Assembly (NCBI RefSeq): GCF_048571125.1
Contig: NZ_CP182343.1
Coordinates: 2,852,001-2,916,000, forward strand
DNA from: Arcobacter siniprincipis
GTDB lineage: Bacteria > Campylobacterota > Campylobacteria > Campylobacterales > Arcobacteraceae
Direction: 5' to 3'
DNA length: 64,000 nucleotides
Shown: piece after piece, positions 1 to 8,255 of the stretch
Layout of the letters: each line of letters opens with the position of its first letter
Position numbering within the stretch: position 1 is the first letter of the stretch
Notes under the pieces: model-generated
Databases searched by the model: none
Told to the model about the DNA's origin: nothing
The model's input: the letters and a program-made list of their open reading frames with translations, nothing else
Made by a program: the position numbers and the translations under genes

Positions 1-80
1 TCTTGGGCACCTACTAGTTCGCAAGTTCCACCTTCAAAATAGTCATTTTGAATATCTATAATTACCAATGCTTTACTCAT
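1..80 (-). CDS. Cysteine hydrolase (isochorismatase-like), 5' part only
   Basis: Only the first 26 or so codons are inside the window; the gene runs off the left edge. The ATG is at 80 and a good Shine-Dalgarno (AGGAG) lies just upstream on the minus strand. The visible N-terminus reads MSKALVIIDIQNDYFEGG, the typical first beta strand of isochorismatase/nicotinamidase-type hydrolases, with the catalytic Asp in the IDIQNDYF motif. The Cys and Lys of the triad would lie outside the window. It sits 10 bases after the dehydrogenase gene and is probably the last gene of that operon. The substrate cannot be told from this piece. Confidence 0.7.
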   Translation of the reverse strand, partial: MSKALVIIDIQNDYFEGGTCELVGAQ

Positions 81-90
81 CTTTTCTCCT

Positions 91-1020
91 TTATTTACTT
101 AAAAAGTCTTTTATATTTTGTGCAACTTTTTTCATAAGTCTATTTCTTGATTCACTTGATCCCCAACCAATATGTGGTGTTAAAAGTAGTCTTTCTTTAT
201 TTACAACTTTTAATAATGGATTGGTACGCTCGATTGGCTCTTTTTCAAATACATCAATACCACAATAAATTTTTTCTTCATCTATAATTTTGGCTAAATC
301 ATCTTCGTTTATAATTCCACCACGACCAAGATTTAATAAAATAGCACCCTCTTTTATATTTTTCATATTTTCATAAGTCAATAAATTTCTTGTATTTTCA
401 TTTAAAGGTGCATGGACAGATATAATATCGCAGCTTTGTAAAAGCTCGTCTAAGTCAACTCTTTTGTAGTCTGAATTAGAATTTTTTCCACTAGTTGAAT
501 AATAAACAACTTCACAACCAAAAGCCTCTACTTTTTTTGCTAAGTCTACTCCAATATCACCAAACCCTATAATCCCTACTCTTTTTTTATCCAATTCAAA
601 AAAGATATCATCTGCATCATTAAAAGCTGGTACTTTCCCCCAATTTCCATTATTAAGAGAATCTTGATAGTGATTTAATTTTTGAACAAAATAAAATATC
701 ATCCCAAAAGTAACTTGAACTACACTAGAAGTAGAATATCCAGCTACATTTTTTACTTCTATATTTTTACTTTTTGCATATTCTAAATCAACATTATCCG
801 TTCCTGTTGCAGTGATACAAATAAGTTTTATAGCCGAATCATCCATTTGTTCTTTTTTTAGAACTACTTTATTTGTAATAACTATATCTGCATCTTTTGT
901 TCTTTCTTTTGACTCTTCTTCACTTGTTGTAGCATAAGATACAACTTCCCCAAACTCTTTAAATATATCTATATTTATATCTGACCCCAATGTTGCTCTG
1001 TCTAAAATAACTATTTTCAT
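91..1020 (-). CDS. D-2-hydroxyacid dehydrogenase
   Basis: A 309-residue NAD-dependent D-isomer 2-hydroxyacid dehydrogenase, which would reduce 2-keto acids to D-2-hydroxyacids in the cytoplasm. The Rossmann motif GFGDIG is at residues 152-157. The catalytic Arg is in LGRGGI (R233), the Glu in DVFEKEP (E261) and the His in TPHIGWG (H283). Length is normal for the family. Its ATG overlaps the stop of the upstream EamA gene by four bases (ATGA), so the two are translationally coupled and belong to the TetR-controlled exporter operon. The substrate is not readable from sequence; the partner exporters suggest a small-molecule or amino-acid-derived acid. Confidence 0.88.
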   Translation of the reverse strand: MKIVILDRATLGSDINIDIFKEFGEVVSYATTSEEESKERTKDADIVITNKVVLKKEQMDDSAIKLICITATGTDNVDLEYAKSKNIEVKNVAGYSTSSVVQVTFGMIFYFVQKLNHYQDSLNNGNWGKVPAFNDADDIFFELDKKRVGIIGFGDIGVDLAKKVEAFGCEVVYYSTSGKNSNSDYKRVDLDELLQSCDIISVHAPLNENTRNLLTYENMKNIKEGAILLNLGRGGIINEDDLAKIIDEEKIYCGIDVFEKEPIERTNPLLKVVNKERLLLTPHIGWGSSESRNRLMKKVAQNIKDFLSK

Positions 1021-1892
1021 TTTATTCCTTTCTTTTTTTTATTTATTAATACTATTCCAATTATTATAGTAAATATTCCTATGATTTCGATAAATTCTAT
1101 TTTATCACCCAATAAAAAGTATGAAACAATAGCAGCACTAACAGGTACTAAATAAAAAATCGAAGATACTTTTGATACCTCTCCATTTTTTATCATAATA
1201 TATAAAAGTGACAAGGCACCAATGCTAACTGCAACTGTCATATAAAGTAAAGCAATACTAAAATGAATATTCCAATTTATATGAGAATCTTCAAAAAATA
1301 AAAATGGTAAAACTAAGATTGTGGAACTCAAAGTTTGTATTGCACCACCTGAGTAAAGATTCATATGAGAGCAATACTTCTTTTGATACAAACTTCCAAT
1401 ACTAAGCCCCAAAAGTGAAATAAAAGACCAAAACAGACCAAGAGAAGAAAAAGAAGTTTCAAGTTTTGAAAAAACCACAAAACCTACTCCCACAAATCCT
1501 ATTATCAATCCTATCCAAACTCTTATGTTAATATCTTCATTTAATAATTTTAAGGCTAAAACAGTCACAACAATTGGTTGTAAGGCTATTATCAAAGCAT
1601 TTGTTGCCCCAGATATGCCATAACTAATGGCTAAAAATCCTCCTATTGAAAATGTCCCAACAGTTAAACTTCCAGCAATGGCTATATGGAAAACTTCTTT
1701 TTTAGTTTTAGGCATTGGTAGTTTAAATATAATTGTAATCAAAAATAAGATACAAAAAGCAATAAAAAACCGTACTTCTAAAAAAGCCATTGGAGAGGCA
1801 TTTTGTAAACCATATTCACAAAAAATAAATCCACTTCCATATAAAAAAATGAAAAAAAATGGCAAAATAGATTTTTGTATATAAAATCTCAC
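1017..1892 (-). CDS. EamA/DMT-family transporter (second of pair)
   Basis: A 291-residue inner-membrane protein with about ten hydrophobic segments and two internally similar halves, the pattern of EamA drug/metabolite transporters. It shares many short stretches with the next gene upstream (for example YQKKYCS.MNL..GG.IQT and a loop reading GEVSKVSS), so the two are tandem paralogues. It starts two bases after the stop of that paralogue and overlaps the following dehydrogenase by four bases. Export of a metabolite or toxic compound is likely. The substrate is unknown. Confidence 0.85.
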   Translation of the reverse strand: MRFYIQKSILPFFFIFLYGSGFIFCEYGLQNASPMAFLEVRFFIAFCILFLITIIFKLPMPKTKKEVFHIAIAGSLTVGTFSIGGFLAISYGISGATNALIIALQPIVVTVLALKLLNEDINIRVWIGLIIGFVGVGFVVFSKLETSFSSLGLFWSFISLLGLSIGSLYQKKYCSHMNLYSGGAIQTLSSTILVLPFLFFEDSHINWNIHFSIALLYMTVAVSIGALSLLYIMIKNGEVSKVSSIFYLVPVSAAIVSYFLLGDKIEFIEIIGIFTIIIGIVLINKKKKGIK

Positions 1893-1894
1893 AC

Positions 1895-2788
1895 TTAACC
1901 TTTATTTACTATAGCTTGAACTTGTTCTTTTTTATTTATCAAATTCATGGCAATAAGAACAATAATAATTCCAATAAATACATTCAACTCCAGACTTTTA
2001 TCCAATACAAAATAAGCCACAAGAGCAGAAGCTACAGGTAATAAATAAAATAAAGAAGATACTTTTGATACTTCACCATGTCTAATCATATAGTACAATA
2101 AAGACATAACTCCAATACTAGCAATCACAGACATATAACTTAAAGCAATTATAAATTCGCCACTAAAATCAACTCTTATATCTTCAAAATACAATAATGG
2201 TAAAACAATAATTGCAGAAGCAAATGTTTGGATTACTCCACCTGTAATCAAATTCATATTTGAACAATATTTTTTTTGATACAAATTCCCAAAACTCATA
2301 CTAAACAATCCCAATATTGCAAATAAAAACCCTATCAACTCATTTTTATTAATTTCTCCATCAAGCCCTAAAACAAGCCCTACTCCAATGAGTCCAAGTA
2401 TTAGTCCAAACCATGCTCTTTTACTTACTTCTTCACCTAAAAACTTCATTGCAAAAAATGAAACTACAATAGGCTGTAAGGAAATAATCAAAGAACAAAG
2501 AGCGGGTGACAATCCATAATCTATTGAATTAAAACAACCAATAGAAAAAAGTCCTACAGATAAAATCCCAGCAACACTTATGTGAAATATTTCATTTAAA
2601 TTTTTAGAAAACTTTGCTTTAAATATAAATGCAACTAAGAGCAAAACTACAAATGCAAGTAAATATCGTAATTCTAAAAAAGCCATACTGCTTGAATAAG
2701 TCAATCCCATTTTTATAAATACAAAGCCAGCACCTGAAAGTATAATAAATGATAAAGGAACTATAAAAGATTTCAATTTTAACAACAT
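1895..2788 (-). CDS. EamA/DMT-family transporter (first of pair)
   Basis: A 297-residue membrane protein with about ten transmembrane stretches and two EamA halves. It is the first gene downstream of the TetR-type operator/promoter and is preceded by AGGAG at good spacing from the ATG at 2788. It is clearly paralogous to the next gene, suggesting either a heteromeric exporter or a recent tandem duplication. The operon order is tetR, then operator/promoter, two EamA genes, dehydrogenase and cysteine hydrolase. That order fits an inducible efflux and detoxification unit, but the inducer cannot be deduced. Confidence 0.85.
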   Translation of the reverse strand: MLLKLKSFIVPLSFIILSGAGFVFIKMGLTYSSSMAFLELRYLLAFVVLLLVAFIFKAKFSKNLNEIFHISVAGILSVGLFSIGCFNSIDYGLSPALCSLIISLQPIVVSFFAMKFLGEEVSKRAWFGLILGLIGVGLVLGLDGEINKNELIGFLFAILGLFSMSFGNLYQKKYCSNMNLITGGVIQTFASAIIVLPLLYFEDIRVDFSGEFIIALSYMSVIASIGVMSLLYYMIRHGEVSKVSSLFYLLPVASALVAYFVLDKSLELNVFIGIIIVLIAMNLINKKEQVQAIVNKG

Positions 2789-2797
2789 TTTTTCTCC

Positions 2798-2854
2798 TTG
2801 ACTGTTTAGTCAATTAGAAGTATAGCAAAGTCTTGACTAATTAGTCAAGACTTT
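2798..2854 (-). promoter_or_regulatory. TetR-type double operator and sigma-70 promoter of the EamA operon
   Basis: On the minus strand a TTGACT -35 box and a TATACT -10 box are separated by 18 bases. The -35 lies inside a perfect 28-bp palindrome (2827-2854) whose core is TTGACTAATTAGTCAA. A second, near-perfect copy of the core, TTGACTAAACAGTCAA read on the minus strand (2798-2813), covers the likely start site. The two cores are 35 bp apart. This is the layout expected for repression by the adjacent TetR protein. The 28-bp palindrome could also act as a terminator for tetR. Confidence 0.8.
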
Positions 2855-2860
2855 TTGAAA

Positions 2861-3427
2861 TTATTTTTTTAGTGAGTTTAAAAACAGATCAAGTTGAGAA
2901 AGACAATCATAGAAAACTTGACCATCTTGAGATTTTTTTGCAGTTCCTAAGCATCCTTCAATTGAGGCAACGATATACATAGATAAAGCTCTTGTATCAT
3001 TATGATTAATCTCTTTATTTTTTACAGCTTTATCCAAAGCTTCTTTTATAATAGATTCAAATCTTAAATAGACTTTTTCTAATGCTTCTTTAAAATCTTT
3101 ATCTTTAGGTGAGAGTTCTTGAACCAAATTATTAAGCTTGCAACCCAATCTAAAATCAAAACCACCCCTTTGTTTTAGTAAAGACATAATCTCATCTATT
3201 ATATTTTCATCATAATTCAAAAGAATAGAATACTTAGTCTCAGTATAAAGGTTTATTCTCTCTTTTATAACTGCAAGAGTTAACTCTTTTTTTGACTTAA
3301 AGAAGTGATACATACTTCCTTTATTCATATTTGCTTGTTTTAAAATCTTATCAACCGAAGTTGCTGCATAACCATTGTGATATATTTCATCAAAGGCTAC
3401 ATCTAATAATTTATCTCTACTACTCAT
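2861..3427 (-). CDS. TetR/AcrR-family transcriptional regulator
   Basis: 188 residues. The N-terminal TetR helix-turn-helix spans about residues 8-50, with GYAATSVDKILKQANMNKGS followed by MYHFFKSKKEL, very typical of the family. The C-terminal ligand domain is alpha-helical with no recognisable specificity. It lies immediately upstream of the operator pair at 2798-2854 and is oriented with the exporter operon, so it probably represses those genes and may read through into them. The start at 3427 lies 1 base from the relic of another gene that occupies its upstream region, so its own promoter may lie within that relic. Confidence 0.88.
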   Translation of the reverse strand: MSSRDKLLDVAFDEIYHNGYAATSVDKILKQANMNKGSMYHFFKSKKELTLAVIKERINLYTETKYSILLNYDENIIDEIMSLLKQRGGFDFRLGCKLNNLVQELSPKDKDFKEALEKVYLRFESIIKEALDKAVKNKEINHNDTRALSMYIVASIEGCLGTAKKSQDGQVFYDCLSQLDLFLNSLKK

Positions 3428-3428
3428 T

Positions 3429-3597
3429 TTAGTTTCTTCTTTGCCCTTGTTTTGGTTCAGTGACTTCTTTTTGCAAGTCCACGCTTAGATTATTATAAAA
3501 CAATTCACCATAATCTGTCAATCTATTTATAGTTTCATATGCTTGTTTTATATCATTATTATATTTTAAAGCATCTTGTAAAATATTTATGATTTAT
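3429..3597 (-). pseudogene. Decayed copy of the 3' end of the HTH gene at 7102-8079
   Basis: About 165 bp are roughly 90% identical by eye to the last 165 bp of the HTH gene at 7102-8079, in the same orientation. Read on the minus strand the frame is still open over about 52 codons and ends in EVTEPKQGQRRN and a stop, against EVSDPKPGQRRN in the intact gene. There is no start codon and no N-terminus. The copy stops abruptly near 3597. Together the intact and relic copies form direct repeats around the TonB receptor and AraC genes. Confidence 0.85.
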
Positions 3598-3791
3598 ATT
3601 TAGTATAAAAGATTATGATAATGCCATAGATAATTTGCATAATAACTTAAGAAGAATAAATAAATTTAATTTATTTACTATTATATAAAAATACTTTTAA
3701 CGGTGTTTATATTCCCTTTAATCATATAACTAATATTGATAATTGATTTCATTTATAATACTATTGATCTAATTATTCATTAGGGGAAAAA
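3598..3791 (+). promoter_or_regulatory. Upstream region of the TonB receptor
   Basis: A gene-free AT-rich stretch. A TATAAT box at 3754-3759 and an AGGGGA ribosome site just before the ATG at 3792 support expression of the receptor. Around 3736-3754 the run TTGATAATTGATTTCATTT is a weak match to a Fur box (GATAAT half-sites). It is much weaker than the one upstream of the AraC gene, so iron control here is plausible but not certain. Confidence 0.4.
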
Positions 3792-5873
3792 ATGTACTTA
3801 CAAAAATTATTAAAGTTTTCAATAATGTCCTTTACTCTTGTAAATATACTTTATGCAAATAATATTCAGAAATATGATGACATAACTGTTGTAGCAAATA
3901 AAGTCGATGAAAATATTCAAGACATACCTCAAAGTATTACTGTAATTGGTTATGAAGAAATAGAAGAAAAAGGGATTAAAACAATTGAAGATGTTATATC
4001 TGAAATACCAAATATGACAATAATCCCAGATCGAGGGATGAAAGTAAGCTTTAGAGGATTAAATGCATCTTTATTTACTGAAAATAATCCAGTAGTTATT
4101 TATATTGATGGTGTACCTATATCTTCAAAACGTTCTTATATTATTTCTTTAGAAAATGTAGAAAGAGTAGAAGTTTTAAGGGGTCCACAAAGTACACTTT
4201 ATGGTAAAGATGCCATAGGTGGAGTTATAAATATTATAACAAAAGAGCCTACAAATGAAACAACTGGAACTATTGGAATTGAATATGGTAGTAATAATTA
4301 TATAAGGAGTACATTTAATTTAAACACCCCTCTCATAGCTGACAAACTTTTTATTAATTTAAATGGAGAAATAACTTCTGATGATGGTTGGGTTACAAAT
4401 ACTTACAATAATGATAGCAAAGCAGTTAAAGAAAAAAATAAAAATTTTGGAACTTCTTTATATTATAAAGCCACAGATAATCTATCTACCAGACTGGTAT
4501 TAAAAAAAGAAAGAAGTAACAATTATGGATTTAAAGGCTATGGTACAATTAATCCAACTAGCTATACTTTATCAGATTTCAATAGAGAAAAGGCTGAAAA
4601 TCATGGTTTTGAAAAAACAACTTTTGAGAAATATACTATTAATTCTCAAGGTCTTAATATAAAATACAATACAGATAGTTATACTTTTAATTCTACAACT
4701 GTTCATAGAAAAAGCACTGTAGATGGAAAATATGATCTTGATTATACAACAGGTAATTATCTAGATAATTCTCACATGTATAATACTGAGGTATCAGATA
4801 ATTATTCCCAAGAATTTAGAATATCAAACAATCAAACAAATGGTATTCGTTGGGTAAATGGAATTTATTTAGATACCCAAGATCAAAAACATAATCCTTA
4901 CGGAGCTAATATTATATATTATGGCACAAATACTGGTAATAGTAATATGAAGTCTAATAGTAAGAGTAATACACAAGCTATTTTTGCACAAACTATGATA
5001 CCTTTAACTGAAAAACTTGACTTAACATTAGGGGCTAGATACCAAAGAATTAAGAAAGAAATAGATTATGATTATTATATTGATACAATAAGACAAGTAG
5101 GATATAATGATAAGAAAGCTTGGAATACATTTATTCCAAAAGTTGCATTAAATTATAAATTTAATGATAATCTATCTCCATTTATATCTATTTCTAAAGG
5201 ATATATGCCTGGTGGATTTAATAGTGCAGCAACAGATTTAGCAACTGTAAAAGATCATACTTTTAAACCTCAACAATCTATTAATTATGAAATTGGTATT
5301 AAAGGGATATTTAATGATTTCAATTTCTCTGCTTCTATATTTAGAATGAATATAGAAGATGTACATGTATATAGAAGAGTTGGTGCAGTAGAAGTTTATA
5401 CAGATAATGCCGATAAAGCACATTCTCAAGGAGTTGAATTTGACTTTCAGTATTTTCTAACAAATAACTTAGAAATAAGTGGTTCAGCTGGTATTATAAA
5501 AACTAAATATGACTCTTATGATGTTGGAGATTACAATTTTAGTGGGAATAAAATAGAAACTACACCAACACATACTGTAAATTTAAGTATCTCATATAAT
5601 CACCCAAGCGGCTTTTATGCACGTACAAACATAAGAAATCAAGGATCAATGTCTTTCTATGATGATGTTAATAAAGATTTTGCGAGAGAAGATGGTTATA
5701 CTTTAGTAGATGCAAAAATAGGATATAAGTTTTCTGATTGGAATATTTATGTATATGGTAAAAACTTAACGGATGAAGAATATGTTAATATGTATGAATC
5801 AAATAGTACTTTCTCAATGGCAACTTTTGGTGATCCAAAATTCTTTGGAATAGGTGTTAAATATACATTTTAA
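3792..5873 (+). CDS. TonB-dependent outer-membrane receptor
   Basis: 693 residues. A signal peptide (MYLQKLLKFSIMSFTLVNILYA) is followed by a short region and the plug domain, with SITVIG, the VEVLRGPQSTLYG motif and GGVINIITK. The rest is a beta-barrel that ends in an aromatic residue (GVKYTF), as required for outer-membrane assembly. Length and motifs fit siderophore receptors. No long N-terminal signalling extension is present, so it is not an ECF-coupled transducer. A convergent PchR-like AraC regulator with a Fur box supports iron-siderophore uptake. The exact siderophore is unknown. Confidence 0.9.
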   Translation: MYLQKLLKFSIMSFTLVNILYANNIQKYDDITVVANKVDENIQDIPQSITVIGYEEIEEKGIKTIEDVISEIPNMTIIPDRGMKVSFRGLNASLFTENNPVVIYIDGVPISSKRSYIISLENVERVEVLRGPQSTLYGKDAIGGVINIITKEPTNETTGTIGIEYGSNNYIRSTFNLNTPLIADKLFINLNGEITSDDGWVTNTYNNDSKAVKEKNKNFGTSLYYKATDNLSTRLVLKKERSNNYGFKGYGTINPTSYTLSDFNREKAENHGFEKTTFEKYTINSQGLNIKYNTDSYTFNSTTVHRKSTVDGKYDLDYTTGNYLDNSHMYNTEVSDNYSQEFRISNNQTNGIRWVNGIYLDTQDQKHNPYGANIIYYGTNTGNSNMKSNSKSNTQAIFAQTMIPLTEKLDLTLGARYQRIKKEIDYDYYIDTIRQVGYNDKKAWNTFIPKVALNYKFNDNLSPFISISKGYMPGGFNSAATDLATVKDHTFKPQQSINYEIGIKGIFNDFNFSASIFRMNIEDVHVYRRVGAVEVYTDNADKAHSQGVEFDFQYFLTNNLEISGSAGIIKTKYDSYDVGDYNFSGNKIETTPTHTVNLSISYNHPSGFYARTNIRNQGSMSFYDDVNKDFAREDGYTLVDAKIGYKFSDWNIYVYGKNLTDEEYVNMYESNSTFSMATFGDPKFFGIGVKYTF

Positions 5874-5900
5874 AAAATAGACTTTTATTAATTTAACATT

Positions 5901-5961
5901 GAATAGTATTACATAAAAATTCTTTTCAAAAGATAGATAAGCCAATTTTATAATACTATTC
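5901..5961. terminator. Inverted repeat between convergent receptor and AraC genes
   Basis: GAATAGTATTA at 5901-5911 is exactly complementary to TAATACTATTC at 5951-5961, with a 39-base loop. It lies between two convergent genes and may help terminate both, though the loop is long and the arms are A/T only. Confidence 0.35.
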
Positions 5962-6000
5962 TCATAGAATAATATGCACTCATATAAACTCAAAATTCAA

Positions 6001-6987
6001 TCAAATATAAACTTTTTTTTGATTTTTTTTGATTTGTATTGGATTTACACCAAAATGCTCTTTAAATATTTTACTAAAATGACTTACATTTTTATACCCT
6101 ACCATATAAGAAACTTCATTAATATTTATTTCATTATTCATAAGTATTTTTTTTGCTTCATTTAATCTAAGTTCCTGCAAAAATCCAAATACTGTATTTC
6201 CAAAAAGTTTTTTAAAACCTTTTTTTAGTTTAAATTCATTAATTGCAGATTGGTATGCTATCATTTTTAGAGAAGGTGGATGAGAGATATTTTTTATTAA
6301 AATATCTTTTGCTTTATATAAACATTTAATATCTTTTGAACTAAATTCAAAATTTTCTTTTAAATATGTTTTTTTGATTTCATTTATTGTAATATAGATT
6401 AAATCTATAATTTTTGATTCTAAATATAATTCTTGTAATTTCCCCTCTAAGGAAAATAATGTAGGTAAATCTTCTAAAATTAATATTTGTTTTTCACTTA
6501 TAGGGATTTCTTCTTTTATAGAAAAACCGTTTATATTATATACGTCCTTTTTTGATAAGTCTTTTTTAATTAAATCATCAAATATCTCATTTTCAATTAA
6601 AATATAATGTGTACAATACTGTTTGTTAGCTAAGTAAGTATTAAAAGACTCAAAATTCTCATCAATTTTACCAATTACATAATGTTTAGGCTTAAAAATA
6701 AATTCACTTTTTTTGTTTCTTTCTTTTATACTACTAATATTACTAGAACAATTAAACATGATAAAGGATACACCTTTTGAATCATGCTTAGATTCTAAAA
6801 TTATATCTTTTTTAAAAGAAGACTTGAAAAACATATATGAGGTTTTAAAATTTGTACGATAATGATAAAATGATACTTCTTTAAAGTTCTCATTATTAAA
6901 CTGCATACTCTTTTTTTGAGCAACAGCTAAAGGATATATTTCTTCGGTTTTATTTAAATATTCTTTTCTTTTTAAAAGTATTGACAT
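6001..6987 (-). CDS. AraC-family regulator, PchR-like
   Basis: 328 residues. The C-terminal hundred residues form an AraC double helix-turn-helix. The first half contains LKMIAYQSAINEFKLKKGF and KKLFGNTVFGFLQELRLNEA; the second has NEVSYMVGYKNVSHFSKIFK with the usual GY..xSxFs pattern. The FKLKKGFKKLFG style of helix is typical of PchR/YbtA-type siderophore-responsive activators. The N-terminal 220 residues resemble no domain I can name and probably bind the ferri-siderophore. It converges on the TonB receptor gene and has a strong Fur box upstream, which supports a role as its activator. Confidence 0.85.
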   Translation of the reverse strand: MSILLKRKEYLNKTEEIYPLAVAQKKSMQFNNENFKEVSFYHYRTNFKTSYMFFKSSFKKDIILESKHDSKGVSFIMFNCSSNISSIKERNKKSEFIFKPKHYVIGKIDENFESFNTYLANKQYCTHYILIENEIFDDLIKKDLSKKDVYNINGFSIKEEIPISEKQILILEDLPTLFSLEGKLQELYLESKIIDLIYITINEIKKTYLKENFEFSSKDIKCLYKAKDILIKNISHPPSLKMIAYQSAINEFKLKKGFKKLFGNTVFGFLQELRLNEAKKILMNNEININEVSYMVGYKNVSHFSKIFKEHFGVNPIQIKKNQKKVYI

Positions 6988-7003
6988 AAAATTACCTTAT
7001 ACT

Positions 7004-7022
7004 AATTATCATTATCATAATA
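7004..7022 (-). promoter_or_regulatory. Fur box upstream of the AraC regulator
   Basis: On the minus strand the sequence TATTATGATAATGATAATT contains two exact, adjacent GATAAT hexamers, the core of the Fur box. It lies 17 to 35 bases upstream of the AraC start codon, where Fur-Fe(II) binding would block transcription. Confidence 0.75.
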
Positions 7023-7101
7023 ACTTTTGTATACTTAAAATTTCTTATATTTTGAATAATTAAATAAAAAACAATCTTTGTTTAATTACTTATTATTTAG
7101 A

Positions 7102-8079
7102 TTAATTCCTTCTTTGTCCAGGTTTTGGGTCACTTACTTCTTTTTGTAAGTCCACGCTCAAATTATTATAAAACAATTCTCCATAATCTGTCAACCTATT
7201 TATGGTTTCATATGCTTGTTTTATATCATTATTATATTTTAAAGCATCTTGTAATATTTTTATAATTTTAACTGATTCTAAAAAGTTAATATGAGAAGGT
7301 GCTTCTATAGGAGAAGAATAATATTTATGCATACGCTCCACTAAATTTTTATTTCTTATTTCTATAAAAACTGACTCAATTGGGGATTTAAAAAATAGTA
7401 CCTTTTGTTTTACATTGATTGAGATATAAGTCGTCTCCATGCCATATATTTTTCTTGAAAAAGAGTCAAATAAAAATAGTTTCTTATTGTAATTATTATT
7501 AAACAATTCATAAATAAGTTCAAGTATTTTTATCTTCTCCTCTTTTGTATAAAAGTTCCCAATACTTGCAAAACAAAAAGATAGTATAGATTTTATTGAG
7601 TACCATTCAGTTGTATCATAATCATATCTAAGCATTTGATTTATTCTATTTTGTTTTAGTGCTTCTATTTCTGAACTTGTTTGGGTTCTATATATTCTTT
7701 TTACAGCTGTATCTCTATACATAGGTCCTGGAAATTGTGCTTGAATTACAAATCTTCTATTTTCTTCTATTTCCATAATATATCTCATTCTTCCACAATA
7801 ATCTTCATCGATTATTCGTACTTCTTTTTGTGGAATTTGAGTGATTGATTTTACAAATTCTTCTTCATTGCAAGCCTCTTCCCAAATATAATCTGGATAC
7901 CTAAATAACTCACAAATTTTATCTTTGACACTTTTTGAAGGTTCAACATCTGTTACTCTATCAACCCAAGAAGTTACTGTTCTTCTATCTTTTTGAATTA
8001 ATGATGCAAATTTTGATATACTTAAATTAGATCTTTTATATATCTCTATTAGTTTATCTATACTTGTTTTATAAGACAT
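7102..8079 (-). CDS. HTH protein divergent from the prp operon, candidate regulator
   Basis: 325 residues with no family I can name. The N-terminal 60 residues look like an XRE/lambda-type helix-turn-helix (LSISKFASLIQKDRRTVTSW). The remainder is a mixed alpha/beta domain with no catalytic motif. It is transcribed divergently from prpB with 176 bp between them, and that gap holds paired TTGTAC sites. This position suggests it controls the methylcitrate genes, in place of the PrpR activator of enterobacteria. That role is inferred from context only. The last 165 bp of the gene are duplicated at 3429-3597. Confidence 0.65.
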   Translation of the reverse strand: MSYKTSIDKLIEIYKRSNLSISKFASLIQKDRRTVTSWVDRVTDVEPSKSVKDKICELFRYPDYIWEEACNEEEFVKSITQIPQKEVRIIDEDYCGRMRYIMEIEENRRFVIQAQFPGPMYRDTAVKRIYRTQTSSEIEALKQNRINQMLRYDYDTTEWYSIKSILSFCFASIGNFYTKEEKIKILELIYELFNNNYNKKLFLFDSFSRKIYGMETTYISINVKQKVLFFKSPIESVFIEIRNKNLVERMHKYYSSPIEAPSHINFLESVKIIKILQDALKYNNDIKQAYETINRLTDYGELFYNNLSVDLQKEVSDPKPGQRRN

Positions 8080-8255
8080 TTCTTCCTCTTTTTATAATTT
8101 TAACTAAAAAATTGTACCATTTTTATACATAAAATCAAATATTGTACAAAATAATCCTATCTGTAAAGAACTTGTGTTTTTCTTTTCAACTATTATACAA
8201 TACATACATTTCACTATGATGTATACTAACAATATAAAACTACAAAAGGATTTAC
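8080..8255. promoter_or_regulatory. Divergent promoter/operator region of HTH gene and prpB
   Basis: ATTGTAC occurs at 8111-8117 and again at 8141-8147, exactly 30 bp apart. The second copy is the perfect palindrome TTGTACAA (8142-8149). TATACT at 8222-8227 is a likely -10 for prpB, with AAAGGA before its ATG. No convincing -35 is present, as is common in this phylum. The spacing of about three helical turns fits a dimeric regulator binding both sites. Confidence 0.5.

Noticed and set aside
3429..3597. Short repeat as an attachment site of an integrative element
   Set aside because: There is no integrase, no tRNA and no exact short core; the copy is a long, diverged gene end, so gene-end duplication or recombination is preferred.
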